Shown one piece after another: positions 48,870 to 57,714 of a stretch of DNA of 64,000 bases. A model generated the notes under the pieces. The model did not search any database. It saw only the letters and a list, made by a program, of their open reading frames with translations, and was not told the DNA's origin. A program made the position numbers and the translations under genes. The stretch is from Rhizobium sp. GN54 (GTDB taxonomy: Bacteria > Pseudomonadota > Alphaproteobacteria > Rhizobiales > Rhizobiaceae). Within the stretch, counting starts at the first letter, position 1. The number at the start of each line of letters is the position of its first letter. Where the stretch lies: the NCBI RefSeq assembly GCF_021026345.1, contig NZ_JAJNCZ010000013.1:1-64000 (forward strand). Direction: 5' to 3'.

Positions 48870-51800
48870 ATGAATATCTCACGGTTCTTCGTCGACCGCC
48901 CCGTCTTTGCCGGCGTGCTGTCGCTGCTGATCGTCATCGCCGGCCTGATCGGCATGCGATCCCTGCCGATCTCGGAATATCCCGAAGTCGTTCCGCCGTC
49001 CGTCGTCGTCAGGGCGACCTATCCCGGCGCCAACCCCAAGGTGATCGCCGAGACGGTGGCAACGCCGCTCGAGGAACAGATCAACGGCGTCGAGGACATG
49101 CTCTACATGTCGAGCCAGGCGACCGCCGACGGCGTGATGACGCTGACGGTGACCTTCGCGCTCGGCACCGATCCCGACAAGGCGCAGCAGCTCGTGCAGA
49201 ACCGCGTCAGCCAGGCCGAGCCGCGGCTACCGAGCGAAGTGCGTGCGCTGGGCATCACCACCGTGAAAAGCTCGCCCGACCTGATGATGGTGATCCATCT
49301 CAGCTCGCCCGACGACCGCTATGACATCACCTACCTGCGCAATTATGCCGTGCTCAACGTCAAGGACCGGCTGGCCCGCATCGACGGCGTCGGCCAGGTG
49401 CAAATCTTCGGTTCCGGCGACTATTCCATGCGCGTGTGGATTGATCCGCAGAAGGCGGCCGAGCGTGGGCTTGCGGCAAGCGACGTCGTGGCGGCCATAC
49501 GCCAGCAGAACGTCCAGGCCGCAGCCGGCGTGATCGGCGCCTCGCCGAGCGTCGACGGGCTGGACCTCCAGCTCTCCGTCAACGCGCAGGGCCGCCTGCA
49601 GTCGCCGGAGGAATTCGGCCGCATCATCGTCAAGAGCGGCCAGAACGGCGCCATCACCCGCCTGCAGGACGTCGCCCGCATCGAGCTCGGCGCCGCCGAC
49701 TACTCGCTGCGTTCGCTGCTCGACAACAAGGCCGCCGTGGCGATCCCCGTCTTCCAAGCGCCGGGCTCGAACGCGATCGAGATTTCCGACCAGGTCACGG
49801 CGACGATGAACGAACTGCAGATCGCGATGCCGGAAGGCGTGCGCTACGACATCGTCTACGATACCACCCAGTTCGTGCGGGCCTCCATCGACAAGGTCGT
49901 CCACACCCTGCTGGAGGCGATCGCGCTCGTCGTTCTCGTCGTGATCCTGTTCCTGCAGACCTGGCGCGCGTCGATCATTCCGCTGCTCGCCGTGCCGGTC
50001 TCGATCATCGGCACCTTCGGCGTGATGTACGTCTTCGGCTTCTCCATCAATGCGCTCAGCCTGTTCGGGCTGGTGCTGGCCATCGGCATCGTCGTCGACG
50101 ATGCGATCGTGGTCGTCGAGAACGTCGAGCGCAACATCGAAAACGGACTGTCGCCGCGGGAGGCGACCTACCGCGCCATGCGCGAGGTGTCCGGCCCGAT
50201 CATCGCGATCGCGCTCGTGCTCGTCGCCGTGTTCGTGCCGCTTGCCTTCATCACCGGCCTGACCGGCCAGTTCTATCGCCAGTTCGCGCTGACGATCGCG
50301 ATCTCGACGGTGATCTCGGCGATCAACTCTTTGACGCTGTCGCCGGCGCTTTCGGCACTGCTTCTGAAGGACCACCACGCCAAGAAGGACTGGTTCACGC
50401 GGTTCATGGACCGGACGCTCGGCTGGTTCTTCCGCGGCTTCAACCGGGCGTTCGGCGCGAGTTCCAACGCCTATGGCCGCGGGGTGGGCGCGATCCTGTC
50501 GCGCAAGAGCATCGTCATGGTGATCTACCTGGTGCTGCTGGGGGCCACCTATCAGTTGTTCCAGGCCGTTCCCGGCGGTTTCGTGCCGGCGCAGGACAAG
50601 CAGTACCTGATCGGGTTCGCGCAACTGCCCGACGCGGCCACCCTCGACAGGACCGAGGACGTGATCGAGCGGATGAGCGAGATCACCCTCGCCCAGCCCG
50701 GCGTGGAACATGCCATCGCGTTTCCGGGTCTCTCGATCAACGGCTTCACCAACGGCTCGAATGCCGGGATCGTCTTCGTCGGCCTTGCCCCGTTCGAGGA
50801 GCGCACCACGCCGGAGTTGTCCGCGGACGCGATCGCCATGCAGCTGAACCAGAAGTTCGGGGCGATCCAGGACGCCTTCATCGCGATGTTCCCGCCGCCG
50901 CCCGTCCAGGGGCTCGGCACCACCGGCGGCTTCAAGCTGCAGATCGAGGACAGGGCCGGTCTCGGCTACCAGGCGCTGGACGAGGCGACCAAGGCCTTCC
51001 TCGCCCAGGCATACCAGACGCCGGAGCTCGCGGGCCTGTTCTCGAGCTTCCAGATCAACGTGCCCCAGCTCTACGCCGACCTCGACCGCGAGAAGGCGGA
51101 GCAGCTCGGCGTGTCGGTGACCGACGTCTTCGAGACGCTGCAGATCTATCTCGGTTCGCTCTACGTCAACGACTTCAATGCCTTCGGCCGTACCTACAGC
51201 GTGCGCGTCCAGGCGGACGCGCGGTTCCGCGCCCATGCGGAGGACATCGGCGCCTTGAAGGTCCGCTCCCAGTCCGGAGAAATGATCCCGCTCGCCACGC
51301 TGCTGAAGGTCGAGGCGACCACGGGGCCGGAGCGCACCACGCGCTATAACGGCTTCCTCGCCGCCGACATCAATGGCGGGCCGGCACCGGGTTTCTCCTC
51401 CGGTCAGGCGCAGGCGGCGGTCGAACGGATCGCCGACGAGACCCTGCCGCCTGGGATCGGCTTCGAATGGACGGACCTGACCTACCAGCAGATCCTGGCC
51501 GGCAATTCGGGCGTGATCGTCTTCCCGCTGGCGCTGCTGCTCGTCTATCTGGTGCTTGCGGCGCAGTATGAAAGCCTCACCCTGCCGATTGCGATCATCC
51601 TGATCGTGCCGATGGGCCTCTTGGCGGCGCTGACCGGCGTCTGGCTCACGGGCGGAGACAACAACATCTTCACCCAGATCGGCCTGATCGTGCTCGTGGG
51701 GCTATCGGCGAAAAACGCGATCCTGATCGTCGAGTTCGCCCGGGAACTCGAATTCGAGGGCCGTTCCCCGGTCAAGGCGGCGATCGAGGCGAGCCGGCTG

Positions 51801-52049
51801 CGGTTGCGGCCGATCCTGATGACCTCGGCGGCCTTCATCATGGGCGTCGTGCCGCTCGTCATCTCGACGGGGGCGGGTGCAGAGATGCGCGCCGCCATGG
51901 GCATCGCCGTCTTCTCCGGCATGATCGGCGTCACCCTGTTCGGCATCTTCATGACCCCGGTCTTCTACGTGCTGGTTCGCCGCCTGACCGGCGATCGCCC
52001 CCTGAAACAGTCCGGCGAGGCGACCCTGCTGACCGCACCGGCGGAATAG
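48870..52049 (+). CDS. RND multidrug efflux permease (HAE1 family)
   Basis: This 1059-residue inner-membrane pump of the AcrB/MexF/BepE class begins NISRFFVDRPVFAGVLSLLI. It shows TM4 aspartates in LAIGIVVDDAIVVVENVERN (the proton relay), the periplasmic LEEQINGVEDMLYMSSQATA, and NAILIVEFARELEFEG in the C-terminal half. The lysine in TM10 and other relay residues lie in the expected segments. It is followed by a strong terminator. Substrates probably include toxic or plant-derived compounds. Confidence 0.95.
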   Translation: MNISRFFVDRPVFAGVLSLLIVIAGLIGMRSLPISEYPEVVPPSVVVRATYPGANPKVIAETVATPLEEQINGVEDMLYMSSQATADGVMTLTVTFALGTDPDKAQQLVQNRVSQAEPRLPSEVRALGITTVKSSPDLMMVIHLSSPDDRYDITYLRNYAVLNVKDRLARIDGVGQVQIFGSGDYSMRVWIDPQKAAERGLAASDVVAAIRQQNVQAAAGVIGASPSVDGLDLQLSVNAQGRLQSPEEFGRIIVKSGQNGAITRLQDVARIELGAADYSLRSLLDNKAAVAIPVFQAPGSNAIEISDQVTATMNELQIAMPEGVRYDIVYDTTQFVRASIDKVVHTLLEAIALVVLVVILFLQTWRASIIPLLAVPVSIIGTFGVMYVFGFSINALSLFGLVLAIGIVVDDAIVVVENVERNIENGLSPREATYRAMREVSGPIIAIALVLVAVFVPLAFITGLTGQFYRQFALTIAISTVISAINSLTLSPALSALLLKDHHAKKDWFTRFMDRTLGWFFRGFNRAFGASSNAYGRGVGAILSRKSIVMVIYLVLLGATYQLFQAVPGGFVPAQDKQYLIGFAQLPDAATLDRTEDVIERMSEITLAQPGVEHAIAFPGLSINGFTNGSNAGIVFVGLAPFEERTTPELSADAIAMQLNQKFGAIQDAFIAMFPPPPVQGLGTTGGFKLQIEDRAGLGYQALDEATKAFLAQAYQTPELAGLFSSFQINVPQLYADLDREKAEQLGVSVTDVFETLQIYLGSLYVNDFNAFGRTYSVRVQADARFRAHAEDIGALKVRSQSGEMIPLATLLKVEATTGPERTTRYNGFLAADINGGPAPGFSSGQAQAAVERIADETLPPGIGFEWTDLTYQQILAGNSGVIVFPLALLLVYLVLAAQYESLTLPIAIILIVPMGLLAALTGVWLTGGDNNIFTQIGLIVLVGLSAKNAILIVEFARELEFEGRSPVKAAIEASRLRLRPILMTSAAFIMGVVPLVISTGAGAEMRAAMGIAVFSGMIGVTLFGIFMTPVFYVLVRRLTGDRPLKQSGEATLLTAPAE

Positions 52050-52082
52050 ACCGGAACAACCCCAGCGTTTGTCGGGCCTGCG

Positions 52083-52112
52083 ACCCCGGGATGTCCTCAT
52101 CCCGGGGTTTTT
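52083..52112 (+). terminator. Intrinsic terminator after the RND permease
   Basis: Stem CCCCGGGATG/CATCCCGGGG with loop TCCT is flanked by an extra A-T pair and followed by TTTTT (52108-52112). It is a textbook rho-independent terminator, 34 bases past the RND stop codon. It separates the efflux operon from the repeat-protein gene. Confidence 0.9.
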
Positions 52113-52228
52113 CCGTTCTGCGCCATTCGCGAAAATCAGCCTCAGGCAAGTCAGCGTCTCTAAAGCAGGGCACGGCGGTGTGAACCGTCGGTTGTATTGC
52201 GCGATTTTGATTTGAGGGCTTTGCAGAT

Positions 52229-55200
52229 ATGACGTCGATCGTTTCTTCCATGAGCATCAACCAGATCAGGGCCCTTCCGGCCTCGACCATTGCGGCCTGG
52301 ACCGAAGAGGACGCAGCAGCCCTAACCACGGCGCAGGCAGGCGCGCTGTCCTCGTCGCAGGTGGCGGCTCTCTCGGCAAACGTCGTCGCAAGCCTGAGCG
52401 ATACGCAGATGTCGGCCCTGTCGCCGAAGGCGGTGATCGGGCTGAACCTGGATCAGCTGGCGGCGATCTCGACGGACAAGATTGCAAACCTGACGAACTC
52501 GCAGGTGGCGGCGCTCACCACGACTCAGATCGTCGGCCTGTCGACCGCCCAGGCGGAAGCCCTGACCGCCTCGCAGGTCGCAAGCCTCAGTGCGGCGCAG
52601 ATCGGAGCGCTCAGCAAGGAGGATCTCGCCACCTTCTCTGCCGCCGACATCGCCGCCATTGCACCGGCGGCGCTGCGCGGACTGTCGGCCGATGCGCTGG
52701 CATCGCTGACCCCGGAACAGGTGGCCGCGATGACGCCGGCGCAGATTGCCGCCCTGAAGGCCGACCAGATCGCCGCCCTGACGCCGGCCCATATCGGTGT
52801 CCTCAGCGCCGCCCAGATCGGTGCGCTCACGGCGACCCAGGTCGCGGCCCTGCCGACCGAGAGCCTGGCGGCATTCTCGCCGGAGCAGATCGCGGCCTTG
52901 AGCACGAAGGCGGTCGTCGGCCTCACCGTCGGCCAGGTCGCGGCCCTGAGCCTGGAGCAGACGGACGCGCTGACGCCGACGCAGATCGCCAGCCTCAGTT
53001 CGAAGCAGGTCGGCGCCTTGAGCGCCGAGCAACTGGGAACCTTCTCCGCCGCCGACATGAAGGCGATCAGCACGAAGGCCATCGTCGGCCTCAGCGCGGC
53101 GAATGTCGCGACCCTGAGCCTGGAACAGGTTTCGGCGCTGACGCCTGCCCAGATCGGGGCCATGGGCACGGGCCAGATCGCCGCGCTGACGCCCGAACAC
53201 GTGGGCGCCCTGTCGGCCGCGCAGGTGTCCGCACTGAAGTCGACGCAACTCGCCGTCCTGCCGATCGGCAGCATCGCGGCATTTTCTGCCGAGCAGATCG
53301 CAGCGATCAGCGGCAATGCCCTCGCCGGCCTCACCGCCGCCCAGATCTCGTCGATGAGCCCCGAGCAGACCGAGGCGCTGACGAAGGCGCAGGTGGCGCG
53401 GCTCAATGCCAAGCAGATCGCGGCGCTGACGCCGGAGCAACTGGCGACCTTCTCGGCCGACAAGATCGCCGCGATCACGCCCGTCGCCCTTTCGGGGCTG
53501 TCCGCCGACAATGTCGCCGCCCTGACGTTGGAACAGGTCTCCGCCCTGACGACGTCCCAGGTCGCGGCGTTGAAGCCCAGCCAGGTCGCGGCTCTGACCA
53601 CGTCGCAGCTGGAAGTGATGACGACGACCCAGATCCGCACCCTGAGTGCCGCGCAGGTCGCCGCCCTGCCGACCGACAGGATTGCGGCCCTTTCGGTGGA
53701 CCAGCTTGCGGCGCTGAGCCCCAGGGCGGTCGCCGGACTGACGTCAACGCAGATCGCCGCCCTGACGCCTGCGCAGACGGGATCGCTGACGACGCAGCAG
53801 GTGGCCTATCTTAGTTCCAAGCAGATAGCAGCGCTCAGTGTCGAACAGCTCGAAAGCCTGTCTCCCACCCAGATCAAGGCGATCGGTGCCGCCGCATTGT
53901 CCGGCCTGTCGCCCGAGGACGTCGCCGCCTTGACCCTGGAACAGGTCTCCGCGCTGACGCCGGCCCAGATGACGGCCCTGAAGGCCAACCAGATCGCCGC
54001 CCTATCGTCGGCACAGCTGGAGCAGTTGTCGCCGGCGCAGATCGGCGCCCTGAGTGCTGCGCAGATCGCGGCCGTGCCTGCCGACCGGATCGGTGCACTG
54101 TCCGAACAGCAGATTTCAGCGCTCACCACGCGGGCGATCGCGGGCCTGACCGCTGCCCAGGTCGCAGCCCTCTCCCCCGAGCAGATCGATGCTCTGTCTA
54201 CGGCGCAGATCAGCGCACTCACCTCCACCCAGCTTGCGGCGTTGAGCGCCGAGGCGCTCGCGACCTTCTCGCCGCAGGATATCGCCGCGATCAGTCCAAA
54301 GGCCCTCCCCGGGCTGAGCCCGGCAAACGTCGCCCTGCTGTCGGCGGAGCAAATGTCCGCGCTGTCAGCCGTTCAGATCGCTGCGTTGAAGCCCACGCAG
54401 GTCGCAGCGCTGTCGCCGAGCCACATGGCGGCCCTGAAACCTGCCCAGGTCAGTGCGCTGACAGCAGCCCAGGTCGCAGCCCTCGGCGTCGAGAATATCC
54501 AGGCGCTTTCCCCGGAGCAGATTGCCGCCCTGACCACCAAGGCGATCGCAGGGCTCACTGCCGCCCAGATCGCAGCCCTGTCGCCGGTGCAGGCGGAAGC
54601 CCTGACGTCCACGCAGGTGGGCGGCCTGAGTGCGGCCCAGCTGGCCGCGCTCGAGCCGGAGGATCTGGCCACGTTCTCGCCGGCGGACATCGCCGCCATC
54701 AACGCCAAGGCAATTACCGGCCTGTCGGCCGCCAATATTGCCCTTCTGAGCCCCGAGCAGATCGCCGCGCTGACGCCGACGCAGATTGCGGCGCTGAAAC
54801 CGGCCCAGGTCGCGGCGTTCTCGCCGACGCAGGTCGAGGCGCTGACGGTCGGGCAGGTCCGTGCCCTTGGCGCCCCCCAGGTGGCGGCGCTGGGAATCGA
54901 GAGCGTCAAGGCGCTCTCGGCCGAGCAGATCGCCGCATTGAACGTCAAGTCGATCAGCGGCTTCACGGCCGCGCAGGTGGCCGCCCTGAGCCCCGAGCAG
55001 ACCGAGGCCTTCACGGCGGCCCAGATCGGCGGAATGACTGCGGCGCAGGTCGCGGCCCTGGAGGCGGACGACCTTGCGACCTTCACGCCCGAGGAAATCG
55101 CGGCGATCCCCGCAGGCGCGATCTCCGGCCTGACGCCTGAGAACATCGCCGCACTCAATCTCGACCAGGTTGCATCGCTGACCCCGAACCAGATCGCCGC

Positions 55201-56884
55201 CCTGAAACCCGCCCAGGTCGGCGCCCTGACCGTGGCCCAGGTGCAGGTCCTGTCGCCGGGGCAGGTTGCGGCGCTGAGCGCCACGCAGGTTGCCGCCCTG
55301 CCGGTCGAGGCCGTCGCCGCCCTTTCCATCGACCAGATCGCCGCCCTGAGCGCCAAGGCGATCCCGGGATTGACGGCAGACCAGATCGCAGGCCTGGCCC
55401 CGAGCCAGGTCGATGCGTTCACGGCCGCCCAGATCGCGGCCCTGACCGCAACCCAGCTCGGCGCGCTGACGCCGGAGCAACTGGCGACGATCTCGCCCGA
55501 CGAGATTCCGGCGATCGGCACTGGTGCTATCCCCGGGCTTTCGAACGAGAATCTCTCCAGTCTTCCCATCGAACAGGTGAAGGCGTTGACCGTGGCCCAG
55601 ATCGCCGCGCTCAAGCCGAGCCAGGTTCAGTCCCTGACCGCTGCGCAGCTGGCGGCCCTTTCGACGGCCCAGATCGGTGCCCTTACCGCGGCCCAGATCG
55701 CCGCGCTGTCGCCGGACCGGATTGCCGAGCTCTCCACCGAGCAGATCGCGGCCCTGAACCCGAAGACGGTCGCAGGACTGACCGCAGAGCAGATTGCCGC
55801 GCTGACGCCGACGCAGGTGGACGCACTTTCGACCGCGCAACTCGCCGCGCTGACGGCCACGCAGGTCGCAGCGTTTAGCGCCGAGGATCTGGCGACGTTT
55901 TCGGCAGCCGACCTGGCGGCGATCAGTCCCGCCGGCATTGCAGGGCTGTCGGCCGGGCAGTTTGCGTCCCTGAGCTCCGAACAGGTCGCCAGCCTGACGA
56001 CGGCACAGATCGCGGCGCTTAAGCCCGAGCTGATCGCGACGCTTTCGCCGGAACAGATCGGAAACCTGACGACGGCGCAGGTGCGGGCGCTGAGCGCAAC
56101 GCAGGTCGCGGCGCTGACGAGCGCGGGGATCGCCGCCCTTTCGCTCGAGCAGATCGCGGCCCTCGATACGAAGGCCATTCCGGGCCTGACGGCGGCGCAG
56201 ATCGGCGCCCTGTCGCCGGCGCAGGTCGATGCGCTGACCACCAGCCAGATCGGCGCCCTGACCGCGACCCAGGTCGCAGCGCTCGGCCCGGACGATCTCG
56301 CGACGTTCTCGCCGGGCGACATCGCGGCCATCACCGCGGCTGCGATCACGGGACTGTCGCCCGAGAACATCGCGGCCCTCGATCACGAGCAACTGACGGC
56401 CCTGACGCCGGGACAGATCTCGAGCCTGACCTATTATCAGCTGAAGGCCTTGAGCTCCGACCAGATCAGTGCGCTGACCCCGGGGCAGATCGGTGCGCTG
56501 AACGCCTTGCAGGTCGCAGCGCTCGGGACCGACAAGATCCCTGCACTCTCCACCGAACAGATCGCCGCCCTGACGCCGAACGCCATCGCCGGCCTGACGA
56601 CGGCACAGATCGCGGCGCTCAGCACGGCACAGGCCGAAGCCCTGACGCCTGCCCAGGTCGCCGGTCTCACCGCGGAGCAACTGGCGGCCCTCAGTTCCGA
56701 CAACTTGAGGACGTTCTCGACCGAGGATATCGCATCGATGAGCACGAGCGCGCTCTCCGGCCTGTCGGTGATGAACATCAAGAGCCTGAGGCGCGAACAG
56801 CTGGAGGCGATCACGACCACGCAGGTGGAAGCCTTGAGCTCGCAGCAGATCGCGGCCATCATCGCGGCCTACGAGGCCTTCTGA
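52229..56884 (+). CDS. Giant 8-residue-repeat protein (1551 aa) with exact 136-residue super-repeat
   Basis: Almost the whole protein follows an octad, A-L-[ST]-x-x-Q-[IV]-[AG], such as ALTPAQIA or ALSPEQIA. From Glu131 the octads group into a super-period of 17 octads (136 residues, 408 bases). A marker octad EDLATFS/EQLATFS opens each period at residues 131, 267, 403 and so on to 1491; I checked every spacing and found no insertion or deletion. The C terminus ends in the seventh octad plus AYEAF. There is no cysteine, one Trp (residue 24) and few aromatics. No signal peptide is seen. The S/T-x-x-Q pattern suits repeated helix N-caps, so a regular helical solenoid is likely. The family name and function are not recognised; adhesin or scaffold is possible. 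A GAGGG lies 10 bases before the ATG. Confidence 0.85.
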   Translation: MTSIVSSMSINQIRALPASTIAAWTEEDAAALTTAQAGALSSSQVAALSANVVASLSDTQMSALSPKAVIGLNLDQLAAISTDKIANLTNSQVAALTTTQIVGLSTAQAEALTASQVASLSAAQIGALSKEDLATFSAADIAAIAPAALRGLSADALASLTPEQVAAMTPAQIAALKADQIAALTPAHIGVLSAAQIGALTATQVAALPTESLAAFSPEQIAALSTKAVVGLTVGQVAALSLEQTDALTPTQIASLSSKQVGALSAEQLGTFSAADMKAISTKAIVGLSAANVATLSLEQVSALTPAQIGAMGTGQIAALTPEHVGALSAAQVSALKSTQLAVLPIGSIAAFSAEQIAAISGNALAGLTAAQISSMSPEQTEALTKAQVARLNAKQIAALTPEQLATFSADKIAAITPVALSGLSADNVAALTLEQVSALTTSQVAALKPSQVAALTTSQLEVMTTTQIRTLSAAQVAALPTDRIAALSVDQLAALSPRAVAGLTSTQIAALTPAQTGSLTTQQVAYLSSKQIAALSVEQLESLSPTQIKAIGAAALSGLSPEDVAALTLEQVSALTPAQMTALKANQIAALSSAQLEQLSPAQIGALSAAQIAAVPADRIGALSEQQISALTTRAIAGLTAAQVAALSPEQIDALSTAQISALTSTQLAALSAEALATFSPQDIAAISPKALPGLSPANVALLSAEQMSALSAVQIAALKPTQVAALSPSHMAALKPAQVSALTAAQVAALGVENIQALSPEQIAALTTKAIAGLTAAQIAALSPVQAEALTSTQVGGLSAAQLAALEPEDLATFSPADIAAINAKAITGLSAANIALLSPEQIAALTPTQIAALKPAQVAAFSPTQVEALTVGQVRALGAPQVAALGIESVKALSAEQIAALNVKSISGFTAAQVAALSPEQTEAFTAAQIGGMTAAQVAALEADDLATFTPEEIAAIPAGAISGLTPENIAALNLDQVASLTPNQIAALKPAQVGALTVAQVQVLSPGQVAALSATQVAALPVEAVAALSIDQIAALSAKAIPGLTADQIAGLAPSQVDAFTAAQIAALTATQLGALTPEQLATISPDEIPAIGTGAIPGLSNENLSSLPIEQVKALTVAQIAALKPSQVQSLTAAQLAALSTAQIGALTAAQIAALSPDRIAELSTEQIAALNPKTVAGLTAEQIAALTPTQVDALSTAQLAALTATQVAAFSAEDLATFSAADLAAISPAGIAGLSAGQFASLSSEQVASLTTAQIAALKPELIATLSPEQIGNLTTAQVRALSATQVAALTSAGIAALSLEQIAALDTKAIPGLTAAQIGALSPAQVDALTTSQIGALTATQVAALGPDDLATFSPGDIAAITAAAITGLSPENIAALDHEQLTALTPGQISSLTYYQLKALSSDQISALTPGQIGALNALQVAALGTDKIPALSTEQIAALTPNAIAGLTTAQIAALSTAQAEALTPAQVAGLTAEQLAALSSDNLRTFSTEDIASMSTSALSGLSVMNIKSLRREQLEAITTTQVEALSSQQIAAIIAAYEAF
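52229..56884 (+). repeat. Tandem 408-base coding repeats (ten full copies plus ends)
   Basis: The DNA within the repeat gene carries ten full-length 408-base units between codons 131 and 1490. They are preceded by 130 codons of octads that keep the 8-residue phase but not the 136-residue phase, and followed by a 61-codon partial copy. The copies differ at many codons, so they are old, diverged duplications rather than recent expansion. Confidence 0.85.
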
Positions 56885-56892
56885 CGACCTGC

Positions 56893-56918
56893 GCCCGGCC
56901 CGCACAAACGGGCCGGGC
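56893..56918. terminator. Hairpin after the repeat-protein gene
   Basis: Perfect 10-base arms GCCCGGCCCG (56893-56902) and CGGGCCGGGC (56909-56918) enclose CACAAA, 9 bases past the stop codon. It lies between convergent genes. No T-run follows, but the stem is very strong. Confidence 0.55.
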
Positions 56919-56991
56919 CACGGCTAGGCACGCCGGGCCGGAGCCTGGCGGCCGTCAGGGCCTCCCGGAGGAACACTGGGCCGGCCCGGTC

Positions 56992-57714
56992 CTATTGTTC
57001 CTTCAGCCAGTCCTGCAGTTCCGCCTCGGCGCGCTCGAGGGCGCTGTAGTTCAGCAGTTTTCTCAGGAACGCGACGGTGACGGCGCGTGCGCGCAGGTTG
57101 AAGCGGCTGTCGTCCGGGTCGGCGGCGGTGGTCTGGTAGACCTCCAGCTTGTCGTAGAGGTGCTGCAACCGGTTCTGCACGCTGCGCAGCGACAGGTTCC
57201 GCCGCCGTGCGATGGCGCGATCGGTCAGGCCCAGCGCGATGTCGACGAGCACCTCGTATTCGGAATCGGTGAAGCTGCGGGCGTGGCTAAGGCTCTTCTG
57301 CTGGAGGCCGCGCACCTCCCGGTCGATCACGCACTGGCTTTCGATGAAGATCGAGCGCAGCGCCAGTTTCAGCCGCTCGTCGGAGGCCGACTTCAGCACG
57401 TATCCGTAGGCGGCGCCGTCCGGGACGATGCGGGAGACGCCGCGCACATAGGCCTCGTCGGAATAGTTGGACCAGAACAGGATGCGCGTCTCGGGCCGCT
57501 CCTTCCAGATGGCGCGGGCGGCCTCGATGCCGTTGCGGCTCGCCATCTGCAGGTCCATGACGATGTGGGCGGAGCGATGGTCTCTCGCGAGCCTTTCGCC
57601 GGCGATGCCGTTCTCGGCCTCGATCACCGTGTCGCATTCGGGAAGGGCCGAACTGACCGCCTCGTGCAGATACGAGCGGTGCAGCGGGTCGTCCTCTACG
57701 ATCAGAACCTTCAT
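56992..57714 (-). CDS. Two-component response regulator, LuxR-type HTH
   Basis: This 240-residue regulator has an N-terminal receiver with acidic pair VEDDP and phospho-acceptor Asp54 (AHIVMDLQM), and conserved Thr/Lys regions (YGYVLKSAS). The C-terminal HTH is FTDSEYEVLVDIALGLTDRA followed by LSLRSVQNRLQHLYDKLEV. The start at 57714 overlaps the kinase stop (ATGA); the long upstream open frame is a shadow of the kinase. With the kinase it forms a NarL-like system and is divergent from the sugar ABC operon. Confidence 0.9.
   Translation of the reverse strand: MKVLIVEDDPLHRSYLHEAVSSALPECDTVIEAENGIAGERLARDHRSAHIVMDLQMASRNGIEAARAIWKERPETRILFWSNYSDEAYVRGVSRIVPDGAAYGYVLKSASDERLKLALRSIFIESQCVIDREVRGLQQKSLSHARSFTDSEYEVLVDIALGLTDRAIARRRNLSLRSVQNRLQHLYDKLEVYQTTAADPDDSRFNLRARAVTVAFLRKLLNYSALERAEAELQDWLKEQ

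Noticed and set aside
49227-51236. Long minus-strand open frame opposite the RND permease
   Set aside because: It is antisense to a full-length, motif-complete HAE1 permease and reads like GC-rich shadow sequence.
52229-56884. CRISPR array or non-coding tandem repeat
   Set aside because: The period is 8 codons within one uninterrupted reading frame, and the copies vary at synonymous and non-synonymous sites. There are no spacers and no cas genes.
52229-56884. TAL-effector-like DNA-binding repeats, because of LTPxQV-like strings
   Set aside because: The unit is 8 rather than 33-35 residues and lacks the HD/NG/NI-type specificity pair and the C-terminal helices of TAL repeats. The resemblance is limited to a helix-capping tetrad.
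54365-56905. Long minus-strand open frame (846 codons) opposite the repeat protein
   Set aside because: It is a mirror of the octad repeats and inherits their periodicity. It has no ribosome-binding site or composition of its own.
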